From Bacteroidales bacterium UBA1077 (lineage in GTDB: Bacteria > Bacteroidota > Bacteroidia > Bacteroidales > UBA932): a stretch of DNA of 64,000 bases. The stretch lies in NCBI GenBank assembly GCA_002314195.1, contig DCCQ01000018.1, positions 25,597 to 89,596 of the forward strand. The letters run 5' to 3'. Position numbers and translations under genes: made by a program. The notes beneath the pieces are model-generated. The model was not told the origin of the DNA. It was given only the letters and a program-made list of their open reading frames with translations, and did not search any database. Positions 1 through 7,592 of the stretch are shown here, piece by piece (position 1 is the first letter of the stretch; every line of letters starts with the position of its first letter).

Positions 1-273
1 GTCACGATCCTCTCGAACCTCGTACTTGACAAAGTGCTTGGAATCAAGGATCTGCGCACCGACAAGAGAATCGATTTCGTTGGTGGAATCAGAGGCCTCG
101 GCGAGCTTAAGCGCAGGGTTGACAGCGGTGAGATGAAGGTGGCTTTCGCCCTCTACCCTGTTTCCATGCAGCAGCTCATCGACATCGCCGACACCGGCAA
201 CATAATGCCTCCGAAGACAACATGGTTCGAGCCGAAGCTCCGTTCCGGTCTCGCCATCCACACCCTCGAGTAG
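1..273 (+). CDS. DUF1015 family protein, C-terminal fragment
   Basis: The reading frame is open from the first base of the window, so the gene starts upstream and only about 90 C-terminal residues are present. The tail MPPKTTWFEPKLRSGL followed by a short hydrophobic end matches my memory of the DUF1015 family, widespread bacterial proteins of about 400 residues with no settled biochemical role. The segment with GIRGLGELKRRVDSGE also fits that family's C-terminal region. The stop is TAG at 271-273. A repeat-rich gene desert follows and the nearest hairpin terminator is about 350 bases away. Function unknown. Confidence 0.75.
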   Translation, partial: VTILSNLVLDKVLGIKDLRTDKRIDFVGGIRGLGELKRRVDSGEMKVAFALYPVSMQQLIDIADTGNIMPPKTTWFEPKLRSGLAIHTLE

Positions 274-299
274 AAGCATCACGACTTTCAGGGCGCGCG

Positions 300-560
300 G
301 TCACTGAGCCGGTGGTTCACCAAGCTCACCAACCACCGAAGTGGCAGTCTTAAGGGTTTACCAAAGCCCGGTCACGGAGCTGGTCTTACATCCGGTCACT
401 GAGTTCACTTCGCAATCGGTCACTGAACTCACTTCGCAGTCGGTCACCGAGCCTGTGGTTGCTGAGCTTGCCGAAGCATCGAAGTGACCTTGACAGAACC
501 GGAAGGCACTTCGGTCACTGAGCCAGTTGTCCGACAAACTCACCCGCAACCAAGGCGACC
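300..560. repeat. Cluster of degenerate REP-type repeats
   Basis: Multiple variants of CGGTCACTGAGC and GCTGAGCTTGCCGAAGC lie in both orientations, including an inverted pair GGTGGTT/AACCACC around 311-337. They resemble half-copies of the element seen at 3466-3515, 6852-6877, 45971-46087 and inside dapF. The cluster lies about 750 bases upstream of the RAYT gene, which fits the known habit of RAYTs to sit near REP clusters. Confidence 0.65.
393..464. repeat. 24-bp tandem repeat, three units
   Basis: Three consecutive units of exactly 24 bases begin at 393, 417 and 441. Each starts with CGGTCACTGA or CGGTCACCGA; the first two continue with a CTCACTTCGC-like half and the third diverges after about 12 bases. 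The unit is itself half of the REP-type palindrome, so this looks like local amplification of a REP half. Confidence 0.7.
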
Positions 561-618
561 GCTAACAAAGCCAACCGCCACGCCTGAAAGTCACTAATTA
601 TGAATATCAAACTATGCG

Positions 619-650
619 TTATCCTTCCGCCCTAACCGACGGAAGGATAA
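619..650. terminator. Hairpin terminator
   Basis: TTATCCTTCCG pairs with CGGAAGGATAA across a short loop and is followed on the plus strand by TCGTTTTT. It is a plausible intrinsic terminator for transcription running out of the DUF1015 gene, though about 350 bases from its stop. Confidence 0.65.
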
Positions 651-1301
651 TCGTTTTTCGCAGGTACTAGTGAACAGGCAGCCTTGGTGACACCTCATCC
701 ACCGCCCCTGACCGATGGCCTGTCAACGATAACGCATTCATTTTCAAGCAAAACGCCAGTTCCCTTTGGTTGATTCTATCCAAAGACACAACGTCATCAG
801 ATTCACTCTCAGCACATTAATCACCACTAACTGATTATCAATCAGTGCCACGCAAAGCATTGGCCTGATGGGATTTAACACGTCGCCTTTAGTGAGTCAA
901 CACTAAAGACAATCTCTTAATTCATGTGCTCACAAAGCATTAAACGTCATTCATTGACAATCAATCGGTGCGGATTAAAGCATTGAATATCAACGAACTA
1001 AAAGTGCAACTTTGGCCCAAACAGACCGAAGATCAGTAGTCAAGTTAATGACAATCAGAGCGTTACACTCCACACAGTCACAAGAGAAGAAACGGGTGTC
1101 CCCTGTCTGAAAGATACCACTGATGCACTTGCCTAGATGCAGCCACTTAGACAACACAGAGGCATCCCAAGTACAGCCTTGGACGCAACCCAGATGCAGC
1201 CACGGACTCTGCCCGGACTCTGCCGACGAAAATCTTTTGGAGTTCTGTGGATAAATGTCTATCTTGCCGAAAACATATTGACCAACTTAAATTATTGAAT
1301 T

Positions 1302-2270
1302 ATGGCTCGTTTGAGGCGAATGATTTACCAGAGGGGTGCGGTCGGGCATATCTACCAAAGGGCACGGTCCGGATTTGTGGTGTTCTACAATGTGAAGGAC
1401 TCGCTTGTGTTCTTCACGATTTTCTCACTAACAGCAACACGGTACAAAATCCGAGTGTTGGGACTCTGTTTGATGTACAATCATATTCACGTACTGATTG
1501 AAGCAGAGAATCATGAGATTGTGGCCAGGTTCGTGCAGGAGTTCTGTTCCAAGTTTTCCAGGGCTTACAACGTCAGACATGCTCTGAAAGGAAGATTGTT
1601 CACAACATTCGGGCTTTCAAACAAACGTGGAGACAAGCTGATCAGGACCTCTCTCGCCTACCTCTACAACAACCCTGTTGAAGACCGGATCTGCAAGCGT
1701 GCGGAAGAATGGCATTGGAACTTTCTGGCCTATGCGGACACCGATCATCCATATTCAGAGAAACTTGTCCTGCGAGAAGCATCGGTCGGGATGAGAAAGG
1801 CTGTAGCGAAAGTAAGGATGCTCCATGCCCATGAAAGGCCACTAACCTACGAAGTACTCGACGATCTATTCAAATCTCTGAATATTAATGAGAAAAAGCA
1901 ACTCGTTGATTTCATTGTCAGGGAATATTCAGTCATTGACTTCAAGAGCACGATCATCTACTACGGCAGCCACGGGAATATGCTCACCGCTTTCGGCAGC
2001 AACACCGGCAGTGAATATGACATCCGTGAGCCGCACGATCCATATTCAGGTATGGCCTACAGAAAGATGACGCATCATCTGGCTTCAGACAAACAGTTTT
2101 CTGGTATCGAGGATGTGCTGAAGCTTCCTGCCGAGGAGCGGATAGCCTACCTTGACGAGATGATCACCGCCTGTGGTGTCAGCCTAAATCACGCCCGAAA
2201 GTTTCTGCGGATAGAAGAGGCCGTGAAGTGCAAACCACTGAAACACAATGCACGAAGCAATCGTCTTTAG
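1302..2270 (+). CDS. REP-associated tyrosine transposase (RAYT, Y1/HUH family)
   Basis: A 322-residue single-strand DNA transposase of the IS200-like Y1 superfamily. The HUH metal-binding motif is H61-I-H63 in MYNHIHVLIEA, and the AYLYNNPV segment at 119-126 matches the Y-x-x-x-NPV signature of RAYTs, with Y120 the likely catalytic tyrosine. The N-terminal 130 residues form the catalytic domain. The remaining 190 look like a DNA-binding extension, including GVSLNHARKFLRIE, a helix-turn-helix-like stretch near the C-terminus. There is no tnpB partner and no flanking IS200/605-type ends, so it is better read as a domesticated RAYT than an insertion sequence. Members of this family cut and join REP palindromes; several REP-like copies lie in this window. 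Start is ATG at 1302. The gene appears intact. Confidence 0.85.
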   Translation: MARLRRMIYQRGAVGHIYQRARSGFVVFYNVKDSLVFFTIFSLTATRYKIRVLGLCLMYNHIHVLIEAENHEIVARFVQEFCSKFSRAYNVRHALKGRLFTTFGLSNKRGDKLIRTSLAYLYNNPVEDRICKRAEEWHWNFLAYADTDHPYSEKLVLREASVGMRKAVAKVRMLHAHERPLTYEVLDDLFKSLNINEKKQLVDFIVREYSVIDFKSTIIYYGSHGNMLTAFGSNTGSEYDIREPHDPYSGMAYRKMTHHLASDKQFSGIEDVLKLPAEERIAYLDEMITACGVSLNHARKFLRIEEAVKCKPLKHNARSNRL

Positions 2271-2641
2271 TTTACATTCACCAAAGGTAATGTCGCATAT
2301 TCCTGTCTTTCAATTTGTTGTACCTCACACACCTATATAGTTCCCATAGTATTATCCTTATTCTCAAGCAAATTTCTCCACAAAACATTTGCAATTATGT
2401 AAAGTTTACATTACTTTTGTAAAGTTTACTTTACATAATGATCGGCAAAAAAATCTATAATGCTCCAAGAAAGAATAAATAACGATTTAAGGAGAGGGTA
2501 ACGAGAACTGATGTGGACCCGCAATCACCCTCAAGCGTAAGATAATTTTTTATACAACAAGTAATTGCCTACTTGTGAAAATTGAATTAATGTTTAATAA
2601 CACAGAAAGGCACATAATCATCACACTAACAAAACACCATC
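2271..2641. other. Long 5' region of the membrane protein/Xre pair
   Basis: A 371-base AT-rich gap. It carries a promoter with flanking palindromes at 2388-2435, which leaves an untranslated leader of about 215 bases before the next gene. A very short open frame (13 codons, from ATG at 2438) follows the promoter but shows no sign of being real. No other feature is evident. Confidence 0.6.
2388..2435 (+). promoter_or_regulatory. Promoter between two palindromic operator-like sites
   Basis: TTTG at 2388-2391, a 20-base spacer and TACTTTTG at 2412-2419 match the Bacteroidetes -33/-7 promoter. Two copies of GTAAAGTTTAC (arms GTAAA/TTTAC around one G) begin at 2399 and 2419, exactly 20 bases or two helical turns apart. 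One fills the spacer and the other covers the start site. This is the layout of a repressor site, and the small Xre regulator downstream is the obvious candidate to bind it (inference). Confidence 0.65.
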
Positions 2642-3145
2642 ATGAGACAAACAAATCTACTTCTACCGCATCGGTTCCAGACGATTGGATGGATCCTGCT
2701 GGCATTATTGTTTACCTATGAGACAGCGCATGCGTTCATCCCACAACTTCAGGCGGTGGCAAATGGGCAAACCGCAAAGGGCATCATAGATTTACTGCTA
2801 CTTATATCCCTGGCATTCATCGGCTTGTCCAAAGAAAAGGTGGAGGATGAGTTCATCTCCTCAATCAGAATCAACACGGTCACGGTCATCATCTGGATCG
2901 CATTCACTCTGATGATTGTCAAGGATCTGCTTGAATGGTCATGGGGATGCCTTTCGGAGGATATGCGAGAGGCCAGTCTTGACATGATCAAGCCTGTCTA
3001 TGAATATGGCCGTTACATAAACTTGCTCAATGTTGGATTGCTCTACATCATTGTGTTCAGGCTCAGGATATGGACAAACTGCCTGAAGAGTAAGAAGGAC
3101 GAAAAACAAGAGCGGCTGATTGACTTTCAAACAGAAAGAAAATGA
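2642..3145 (+). CDS. Four-helix membrane protein paired with Xre regulator
   Basis: A 167-residue protein with about four hydrophobic segments (near 16-32, 47-62, 80-95 and 128-143) and a basic tail (LKSKKDEKQ). The layout resembles DUF2975-type membrane proteins, which in many Firmicutes and Bacteroidetes are encoded directly before a small Xre regulator. I recognise the arrangement rather than a specific family. Its stop overlaps the regulator's start by four bases (ATGA), so the two are translationally coupled. It may sense a membrane or cell-surface signal and control the regulator, but nothing in the sequence shows the ligand. Confidence 0.6.
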   Translation: MRQTNLLLPHRFQTIGWILLALLFTYETAHAFIPQLQAVANGQTAKGIIDLLLLISLAFIGLSKEKVEDEFISSIRINTVTVIIWIAFTLMIVKDLLEWSWGCLSEDMREASLDMIKPVYEYGRYINLLNVGLLYIIVFRLRIWTNCLKSKKDEKQERLIDFQTERK

Positions 3146-3330
3146 AGAACAGTATCAGACTTGAGAGAGTCCTCCGGAAAGTCTCTCAGCAGGAACTGGC
3201 TGAGGCAGTGGGAGTTTCCCGCCAGACAATATATGCGATAGAAAACGGGAAGTTCATCCCGTCCACCGAACTGGCACTGAAACTGTCAGCTTTCTTCGGC
3301 AAGACGGTGAATGAACTGTTCTCGCTGTGA
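3142..3330 (+). CDS. Small Xre-family (HTH_3) transcriptional regulator
   Basis: A 62-residue protein that is almost entirely one lambda-repressor-like helix-turn-helix domain. SQQELAEAVGVSRQTIYAIE contains the two recognition helices, followed by GKFIPSTELALKLSAFFG and the family's characteristic ending VNELFSL. Proteins of this size (YozG-like) usually control their own operon with a membrane partner. Its start overlaps the stop of the upstream membrane gene, and the twin palindromes at 2399-2435 are likely operator sites. Confidence 0.85.
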   Translation: MKNSIRLERVLRKVSQQELAEAVGVSRQTIYAIENGKFIPSTELALKLSAFFGKTVNELFSL

Positions 3331-3465
3331 ATGACGTCAACGAGGGGAATCTGACGGATTACCTCTGAATACCGATTGGGCAAATGATGGCAGAAAGGCA
3401 GTTAAACTACCGAAAAGTTCGACACCAGGCAAACACGTTGACAGCAATGGTTTGAGCCTGCATTC

Positions 3466-3515
3466 GGTCGCTGAGCTTAAGCATTAGGACGGTCGCCTCG
3501 GCAAGCTCAGCGACC
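3466..3515. repeat. REP-type palindrome
   Basis: GGTCGCTGAGCTT at 3466-3478 and AAGCTCAGCGACC at 3503-3515 are perfect inverted repeats enclosing about 24 bases that hold further half-copies. The element lies just beyond the 3' end of the acyl-CoA synthetase gene (stop at 3525). It belongs to the same sequence family as the copies at 300-560, 6852-6877, 45971-46087 and in dapF. Confidence 0.75.
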
Positions 3516-3524
3516 TCAATGCTG

Positions 3525-5429
3525 CTACAGGCTCTCGATGTTCTTCTCGTTGAAGAGGTTCTTGCCCTCAGCCGTGTAGGCGTACTCGATGCGGTCAGCG
3601 TAGTGCTTCTCGACTTTGCCACGCACAATCTTCATAGTGCTGTTCACCAAGCCGTTCTGCTCGGTGAACGGCTCTGGAAGCACGGCCACAGCAGCAGGCA
3701 GCCACCTCTCCGGGAACATGCCCTCATGCGAGCCACCCTTCTTGTAGGAATCAATCTCTTCTTGAATCTTCTTCAGCATCGCCTCCTTACCCTCTCGCGA
3801 AGCCGGATCCAGACCCTTCGAGGAAGCATATTCCTTGAGAGCGTCCTTCGCAGGAACGATCAGCACGATCGTGTAAGGATCCTGGTTGTTGTGCAGAATG
3901 ACCTGCTCGATGTACTTGGATCCATCGGTCAGAGAGTCCTCGAAACCTTCCGGACTGTACTTCTCTCCATCGGACGAAATCAGCAGAGACTTGAAACGTC
4001 CAACAACGTAAAGATATTCAGAGTCATACATATAGCCCATGTCGCCGGTGTGCAGCCAGCCGTCACGGAGAGCCTCGGCGGTGCCCTGAGGGTTCTTCCA
4101 GTAACCGGCCATCACATTCTCGCCGCGGACGACAATCTCACCCTTGGTGCGGAGCGGAACCTCCTTGCCGTTGTCATCGCAGATCTTGATGTCAAGCGGT
4201 TTCACCACACGGCCGGAAGAGCCGAACATCGCATGCCCGGCGGAGTTCGCGGAAATGATCGGTGTTGCCTCAGACACACCGTAGCCCTGGAACATAGGGA
4301 TGCCGATGGCGCAGAAATATTTCTGAAGCTCAATGTCCAGAAGTGCACCGCCACCGACAAAGAACTCCATCCTGCCGCCGAATCCCTCACGGACTTTCTT
4401 GAATATGATCTTGTCGAACAAGGCCATCAACGGCTTCTTCCAAAGCTGGAGGATGCCGCCACGGTTGTAATATTCCTTATTGTAAGAGATCGCGAGGTTG
4501 AGAGCGTAGTTGTAGAGCTTCTCGACCTTAGGACCTTGTTTGTGAATCGTGGTCTCGACATTCTTCTTAAAGTTGCGGGCGAGCGCCGGGACGGACAGCA
4601 TCACGTGCGGACGGACCTCCTTGATCGCTATAGGAATATTCCTGAGCGTGGCGAGCGGATTCGCTCCGACAGGCACGGTGGCGATGCTGCTGCAATAGGA
4701 CATCATCGTGTAGAATCCTGCCACGTGCGCGAAACAGTGGTCCAAAGGCAGTATGATGAGCATCGTGGAATCCGGCTTGACACCGATCACGGAATGCGCC
4801 TGCTCCACGTTGGCCGTGTAGTTGCGATGTGTCAGCAAAACACCCTTAGGGTCGGCTGTGGTGCCGGAAGTGTAGCTGATCGTGGCATAGTCGTCTGGCT
4901 GCACTGACTTGTAACGCTCCTCGAACTCGGCCTTGTGGCCGAAGAGGTAGCTGTCACCTAGAGCCTGGACCCATTCCATCGAGACTTCCTTTGCGTTTGC
5001 CGCAGGGATGTCATCCAGCACGATCACCTTTTCCACGCAGTCCAGCTGCGAGATTATCCTGCGGATTTTCGGAAGCTGTTGTCCGGACACGATCACAAAC
5101 CTCGACTCAGAATGCTGTATTCTGAAAGTCAAGTCATTGCTTTCCTCAAGTTTTACGGAAAGAGGCACATTCACGCCTCCGGCATAAAGGATTCCCAACT
5201 CAGTGAGAATCCACATGTTCCTGCCCTCTGAAAGAAGAGAGACCTTGTCTCCCTTATTAAGGCCCATGGCCATGAGGCCGGCAGCGATGCGATAGCCTTC
5301 CTTTCGGGTCTGCTCGAATGTTGTCTCGGTCCATTTCCCGTCCACCTTCTCGCGAAGGAACACATGGGAAGAGAACTCGTGGGTGTACTTCTCCACGAAT
5401 TCGATTATTGTCGGTCTTGTAGCTGACAT
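3525..5429 (-). CDS. Long-chain fatty acid--CoA ligase (AMP-forming)
   Basis: A 634-residue member of the adenylate-forming superfamily, full length for the FAA1/FadD15 branch. The P-loop-like motif YTSGTTADPKG lies at 186-196. Further in come GYGVSEATP and a hinge region with WLHTGDMG, as expected for AMP binding and domain rotation. It activates long-chain fatty acids to acyl-CoA using ATP for lipid synthesis or turnover, probably at the inner face of the membrane. Start is ATG at 5429. The next gene upstream on this strand is a deoxynucleoside kinase 63 bases away, so the genes may share transcripts without a functional link. Chain-length preference cannot be read from sequence. Confidence 0.9.
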   Translation of the reverse strand: MSATRPTIIEFVEKYTHEFSSHVFLREKVDGKWTETTFEQTRKEGYRIAAGLMAMGLNKGDKVSLLSEGRNMWILTELGILYAGGVNVPLSVKLEESNDLTFRIQHSESRFVIVSGQQLPKIRRIISQLDCVEKVIVLDDIPAANAKEVSMEWVQALGDSYLFGHKAEFEERYKSVQPDDYATISYTSGTTADPKGVLLTHRNYTANVEQAHSVIGVKPDSTMLIILPLDHCFAHVAGFYTMMSYCSSIATVPVGANPLATLRNIPIAIKEVRPHVMLSVPALARNFKKNVETTIHKQGPKVEKLYNYALNLAISYNKEYYNRGGILQLWKKPLMALFDKIIFKKVREGFGGRMEFFVGGGALLDIELQKYFCAIGIPMFQGYGVSEATPIISANSAGHAMFGSSGRVVKPLDIKICDDNGKEVPLRTKGEIVVRGENVMAGYWKNPQGTAEALRDGWLHTGDMGYMYDSEYLYVVGRFKSLLISSDGEKYSPEGFEDSLTDGSKYIEQVILHNNQDPYTIVLIVPAKDALKEYASSKGLDPASREGKEAMLKKIQEEIDSYKKGGSHEGMFPERWLPAAVAVLPEPFTEQNGLVNSTMKIVRGKVEKHYADRIEYAYTAEGKNLFNEKNIESL

Positions 5430-5492
5430 ATTTATTAATTGTTAAAATCCTTGAAAATCCGCCGCGACTTGTTTTGCCGCTCACCAAGCTGA

Positions 5493-6128
5493 TTATTCGT
5501 CAATCTGCTTTACCTCCGGGAAGAGGCCGAAGAGTTCAGCGTCTATCTTGTCGGTCACGGTCTGGAAGTCTTCCGGACGATTCTCGAACTTGATGTTGTC
5601 CACATCGATGACCAGAAGATGGCCGTCATATTTTGAGATCCAGTCATCGTAGCGTTTGTTGAGGCCCGTGAGGTAGTCAATTCGGATGCTGCTCTCGTAT
5701 TCCCTGCCCCTCTTCTGGATTTGCGCCACGAGATTAGGAATCGTGGATTTCAGGTAAATCAGAAGGTCAGGCTTGCTGACAAGAGACATCATCAGATCAA
5801 ACAGATCTGAATAGTTCTCGAAATCGCGGGTACTCATCAGTCCCATGTCGTGAAGGTTAGGGGCGAATATGCGGGCGTCCTCGTAGATCGTCCTGTCCTG
5901 AATGATGACATCGCTGCATCTTGAGATGTCCACGACATCCTTGAACCTTTTGTTCAAGAAATATATCTGGAGATTGAACGACCAGCGCTCCATGTCAGCG
6001 TAGAAATCGGAAAGATAAGGGTTGAAGTCAACCGATTCGAACTTAGGAGTCCAGCCGTAATGGGCCGCCAGCATCTTTGTCAGCGTGGTCTTGCCACTGC
6101 CTATGTTGCCTGCTATCGCGATGTGCAT
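5493..6128 (-). CDS. Deoxynucleoside kinase, copy 1
   Basis: A 211-residue kinase of the dNK/deoxyguanosine-deoxyadenosine kinase family, acting in the cytosol to phosphorylate salvaged deoxynucleosides. The P-loop GNIGSGKTT is at 7-15, E31 precedes the NPYL segment as the usual catalytic base, and D78-R79-T80 is the family's DRS-like motif. The lid region with QKRGREYE is present. It is a close paralogue of the gene just upstream (6206-6829), sharing nearly the whole N-terminal 20 residues and the C-terminal RPEDF...DRIDAEL-type pattern. Tandem kinases of this family occur in other bacteria, where they can form heterodimers with different base preference; whether that holds here is inference. 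Confidence 0.88.
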   Translation of the reverse strand: MHIAIAGNIGSGKTTLTKMLAAHYGWTPKFESVDFNPYLSDFYADMERWSFNLQIYFLNKRFKDVVDISRCSDVIIQDRTIYEDARIFAPNLHDMGLMSTRDFENYSDLFDLMMSLVSKPDLLIYLKSTIPNLVAQIQKRGREYESSIRIDYLTGLNKRYDDWISKYDGHLLVIDVDNIKFENRPEDFQTVTDKIDAELFGLFPEVKQIDE

Positions 6129-6205
6129 ATCCTTGATGTTTATTTTGTTCCGTTATATTACACAGGAAACGTTCATATTCAGAACAATCCTCTACAAAAA
6201 TAACA

Positions 6206-6829
6206 TTATTTTTCCAATGGGAAAAGTCCGTAGAGTTCCGCATCTATGCGGTCGGTGATGGAGGCGAAGTCCTCGGGACGGTTCTCGAAATCGAGATCGT
6301 CCGCCTCGATGGTCAAGACCTTGCCGTCATATTCATCGATCCACTTTTCATAGCGGTCGTTCAGGCCGCTGAGATATTCAAGGCTCATGGTCTGCTCGTA
6401 GTCGCGGCCGCGCTTCTGGATCTGAGCCACGAGGTGAGGCACCGACGACTTGAGGTAGATCAGCAGGTCGGGTTTCTTGACCGTGGCGGCCATCACGTTA
6501 TAAAGATCCATGTAGGTCTCGTAGTCGCGTTTGGTGAGGTTGCCCATAGCGTAGTTGTTGGCCACGAAGATGTGCACGCCCTCGAAGAGTGTCCTGTCCT
6601 GGATGATGACATCCTTGCTCCTGGCGATTTCAAGCACGTCCTTGAATCTTTGGGCAAGGAAATATGTCTCCAGATTGTACGACCAGCGCGGGATGTCTTT
6701 ATAGTAGTCCTCCAGATAGGGGTTGTAGGTCACCGACTCGTACTTCGGTGTCCATCCGTAATGGGCGGCGAGCATCCTTGTGAGGGTGGTCTTGCCGCTG
6801 CCTATATTGCCTGCAATTCCTATGTGCAT
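6206..6829 (-). CDS. Deoxynucleoside kinase, copy 2
   Basis: A 207-residue paralogue of the kinase at 5493-6128, same strand, 77 bases upstream of it. P-loop GNIGSGKTT is at 7-15, E31 in KYESVTYNPYL, and DRTLFEG carries the DRT motif. The lid motif QKRGRDYEQ is conserved. The pair is a tandem duplication with substantial divergence in the middle (substrate pocket side), so the copies probably differ in nucleoside preference. Start is ATG at 6829. Expected role is salvage of purine deoxynucleosides to monophosphates; the exact base is not decidable here. Confidence 0.88.
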   Translation of the reverse strand: MHIGIAGNIGSGKTTLTRMLAAHYGWTPKYESVTYNPYLEDYYKDIPRWSYNLETYFLAQRFKDVLEIARSKDVIIQDRTLFEGVHIFVANNYAMGNLTKRDYETYMDLYNVMAATVKKPDLLIYLKSSVPHLVAQIQKRGRDYEQTMSLEYLSGLNDRYEKWIDEYDGKVLTIEADDLDFENRPEDFASITDRIDAELYGLFPLEK

Positions 6830-6851
6830 TGTATAATTATCTATTTCTTCA

Positions 6852-6877
6852 GTCGCTTCGACAAGCTCAGCGGCCGA
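6852..6877. repeat. REP half-element at a gene end
   Basis: GTCGCTTCGACAAGCTCAGC with a following GGCCGA matches the REP family in this window. It overlaps the last codons of the MBL-fold gene: read on the minus strand it supplies the final arginine codon and the TGA stop at 6867-6869. Confidence 0.7.
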
Positions 6878-7589
6878 TGGGATCGATCTCTATTCCGTCA
6901 CCGTCCCAGTCAGGGTCTTCCTCCGGCTCGTTGAACGGCTGGAGGAACGGGTTGTGGGTTCTTTCGTCAGCGATCGTGGTACGGCGCCCGTGACCCGGAA
7001 GCACATCCACATCACCCGGCAGGCCCATCAGTTTGTCCATCACACTGACGATCTCCATGTCGTAATCCCCGCCAAGATGGTCTGTACGCCCGATCGTGCC
7101 GGCGAAAAGAGTGTCGCCGCTCAGCAGCACCTTGTCCGCCTCGCAATAGTAGCAGACACAGCCCGGTGTGTGCCCGGGAGTGGTAATCACCTTGAACGGC
7201 GCGCCTTCCAAAGTGTCCAGAACATCCCCGTCCTTTATGTCCACAGTCTTGATCTGCGAAGAATCCGGAGCCGTCAGCCCGAAATCCCTCACGGCGTTCT
7301 GGTTGTTGTCCAGCACGATCTTGTCCTCCGGCGACATCAGCACCGGCACTGAATATTCCGCCACGACCTTCAACACCCCGTGAACGTGGTCAAAATGCCC
7401 GTGGGTCAACCACACAGCCTTGGGTTTCAACCCCTCGGCAGCGATAAACTCCTTGAGCCTGCCGAACTCCTCCTGCCAATAGCACCCTGGATCCACAATC
7501 ACACAATTTCCGGCAGCATCCCAAAGCACGTAGCAGTTCTCCCGGAAAGAATTGAATATAAATGTCTTGATGTTCAGTTGATGATCCAT
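6867..7589 (-). CDS. MBL-fold metallohydrolase (glyoxalase II-like)
   Basis: A 240-residue metallo-beta-lactamase fold hydrolase. The metal-binding motif THGHFDHVHG is at 62-71, GHTPGCVCYY gives the next histidine, and GDTLFAGTIGRTD and PGHGRRTT supply the bridging aspartate and last histidine. This is the YcbL/GloB-like single-domain type that hydrolyses thioesters or related small substrates in the cytosol; the actual substrate is unknown. Its ATG lies three bases after the stop of the cytosine methyltransferase gene, so it may be read through from the restriction-modification operon. The C-terminus, an acidic DWDGDGIEIDPIGR tail, ends inside a REP-like repeat, suggesting the original end was replaced. 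Confidence 0.88.
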   Translation of the reverse strand: MDHQLNIKTFIFNSFRENCYVLWDAAGNCVIVDPGCYWQEEFGRLKEFIAAEGLKPKAVWLTHGHFDHVHGVLKVVAEYSVPVLMSPEDKIVLDNNQNAVRDFGLTAPDSSQIKTVDIKDGDVLDTLEGAPFKVITTPGHTPGCVCYYCEADKVLLSGDTLFAGTIGRTDHLGGDYDMEIVSVMDKLMGLPGDVDVLPGHGRRTTIADERTHNPFLQPFNEPEEDPDWDGDGIEIDPIGR

Positions 7590-7592
7590 AAG

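Larger units (their letters stand above)
274..1301. other. Gene-free region, repeat-rich
   Basis: About 1 kb without a convincing gene. The first 300 bases hold degenerate REP-type repeats, and a hairpin terminator follows at 619-650. From about 660 to 1240 the sequence is AT-richer and loosely repetitive: AGATGCAGCCAC occurs twice near 1135 and 1191, and variants of ATCAATCRGTGC with AAAGCATTG recur near 840 and 965. This looks like worn repeat or gene remains. No open frame here has a recognisable protein. Confidence 0.6.

Noticed and set aside
393..464. CRISPR array
   Set aside because: The 24-base units are directly adjacent with no spacers, and no cas genes are present.
358..549. A small minus-strand frame with repeated SVTDCEV units
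   Set aside because: The repeated peptide is simply the 24-bp REP-half array read as codons; there is no signal for translation.
1302..2270. IS200/IS605 insertion sequence
   Set aside because: No tnpB, no subterminal hairpin ends bounding the gene, and RAYT-type motifs are present.
3519..4907. A 462-codon open frame on the plus strand
   Set aside because: It lies antisense to the acyl-CoA synthetase gene, has no recognisable domain, and arises from the codon bias of the true gene.
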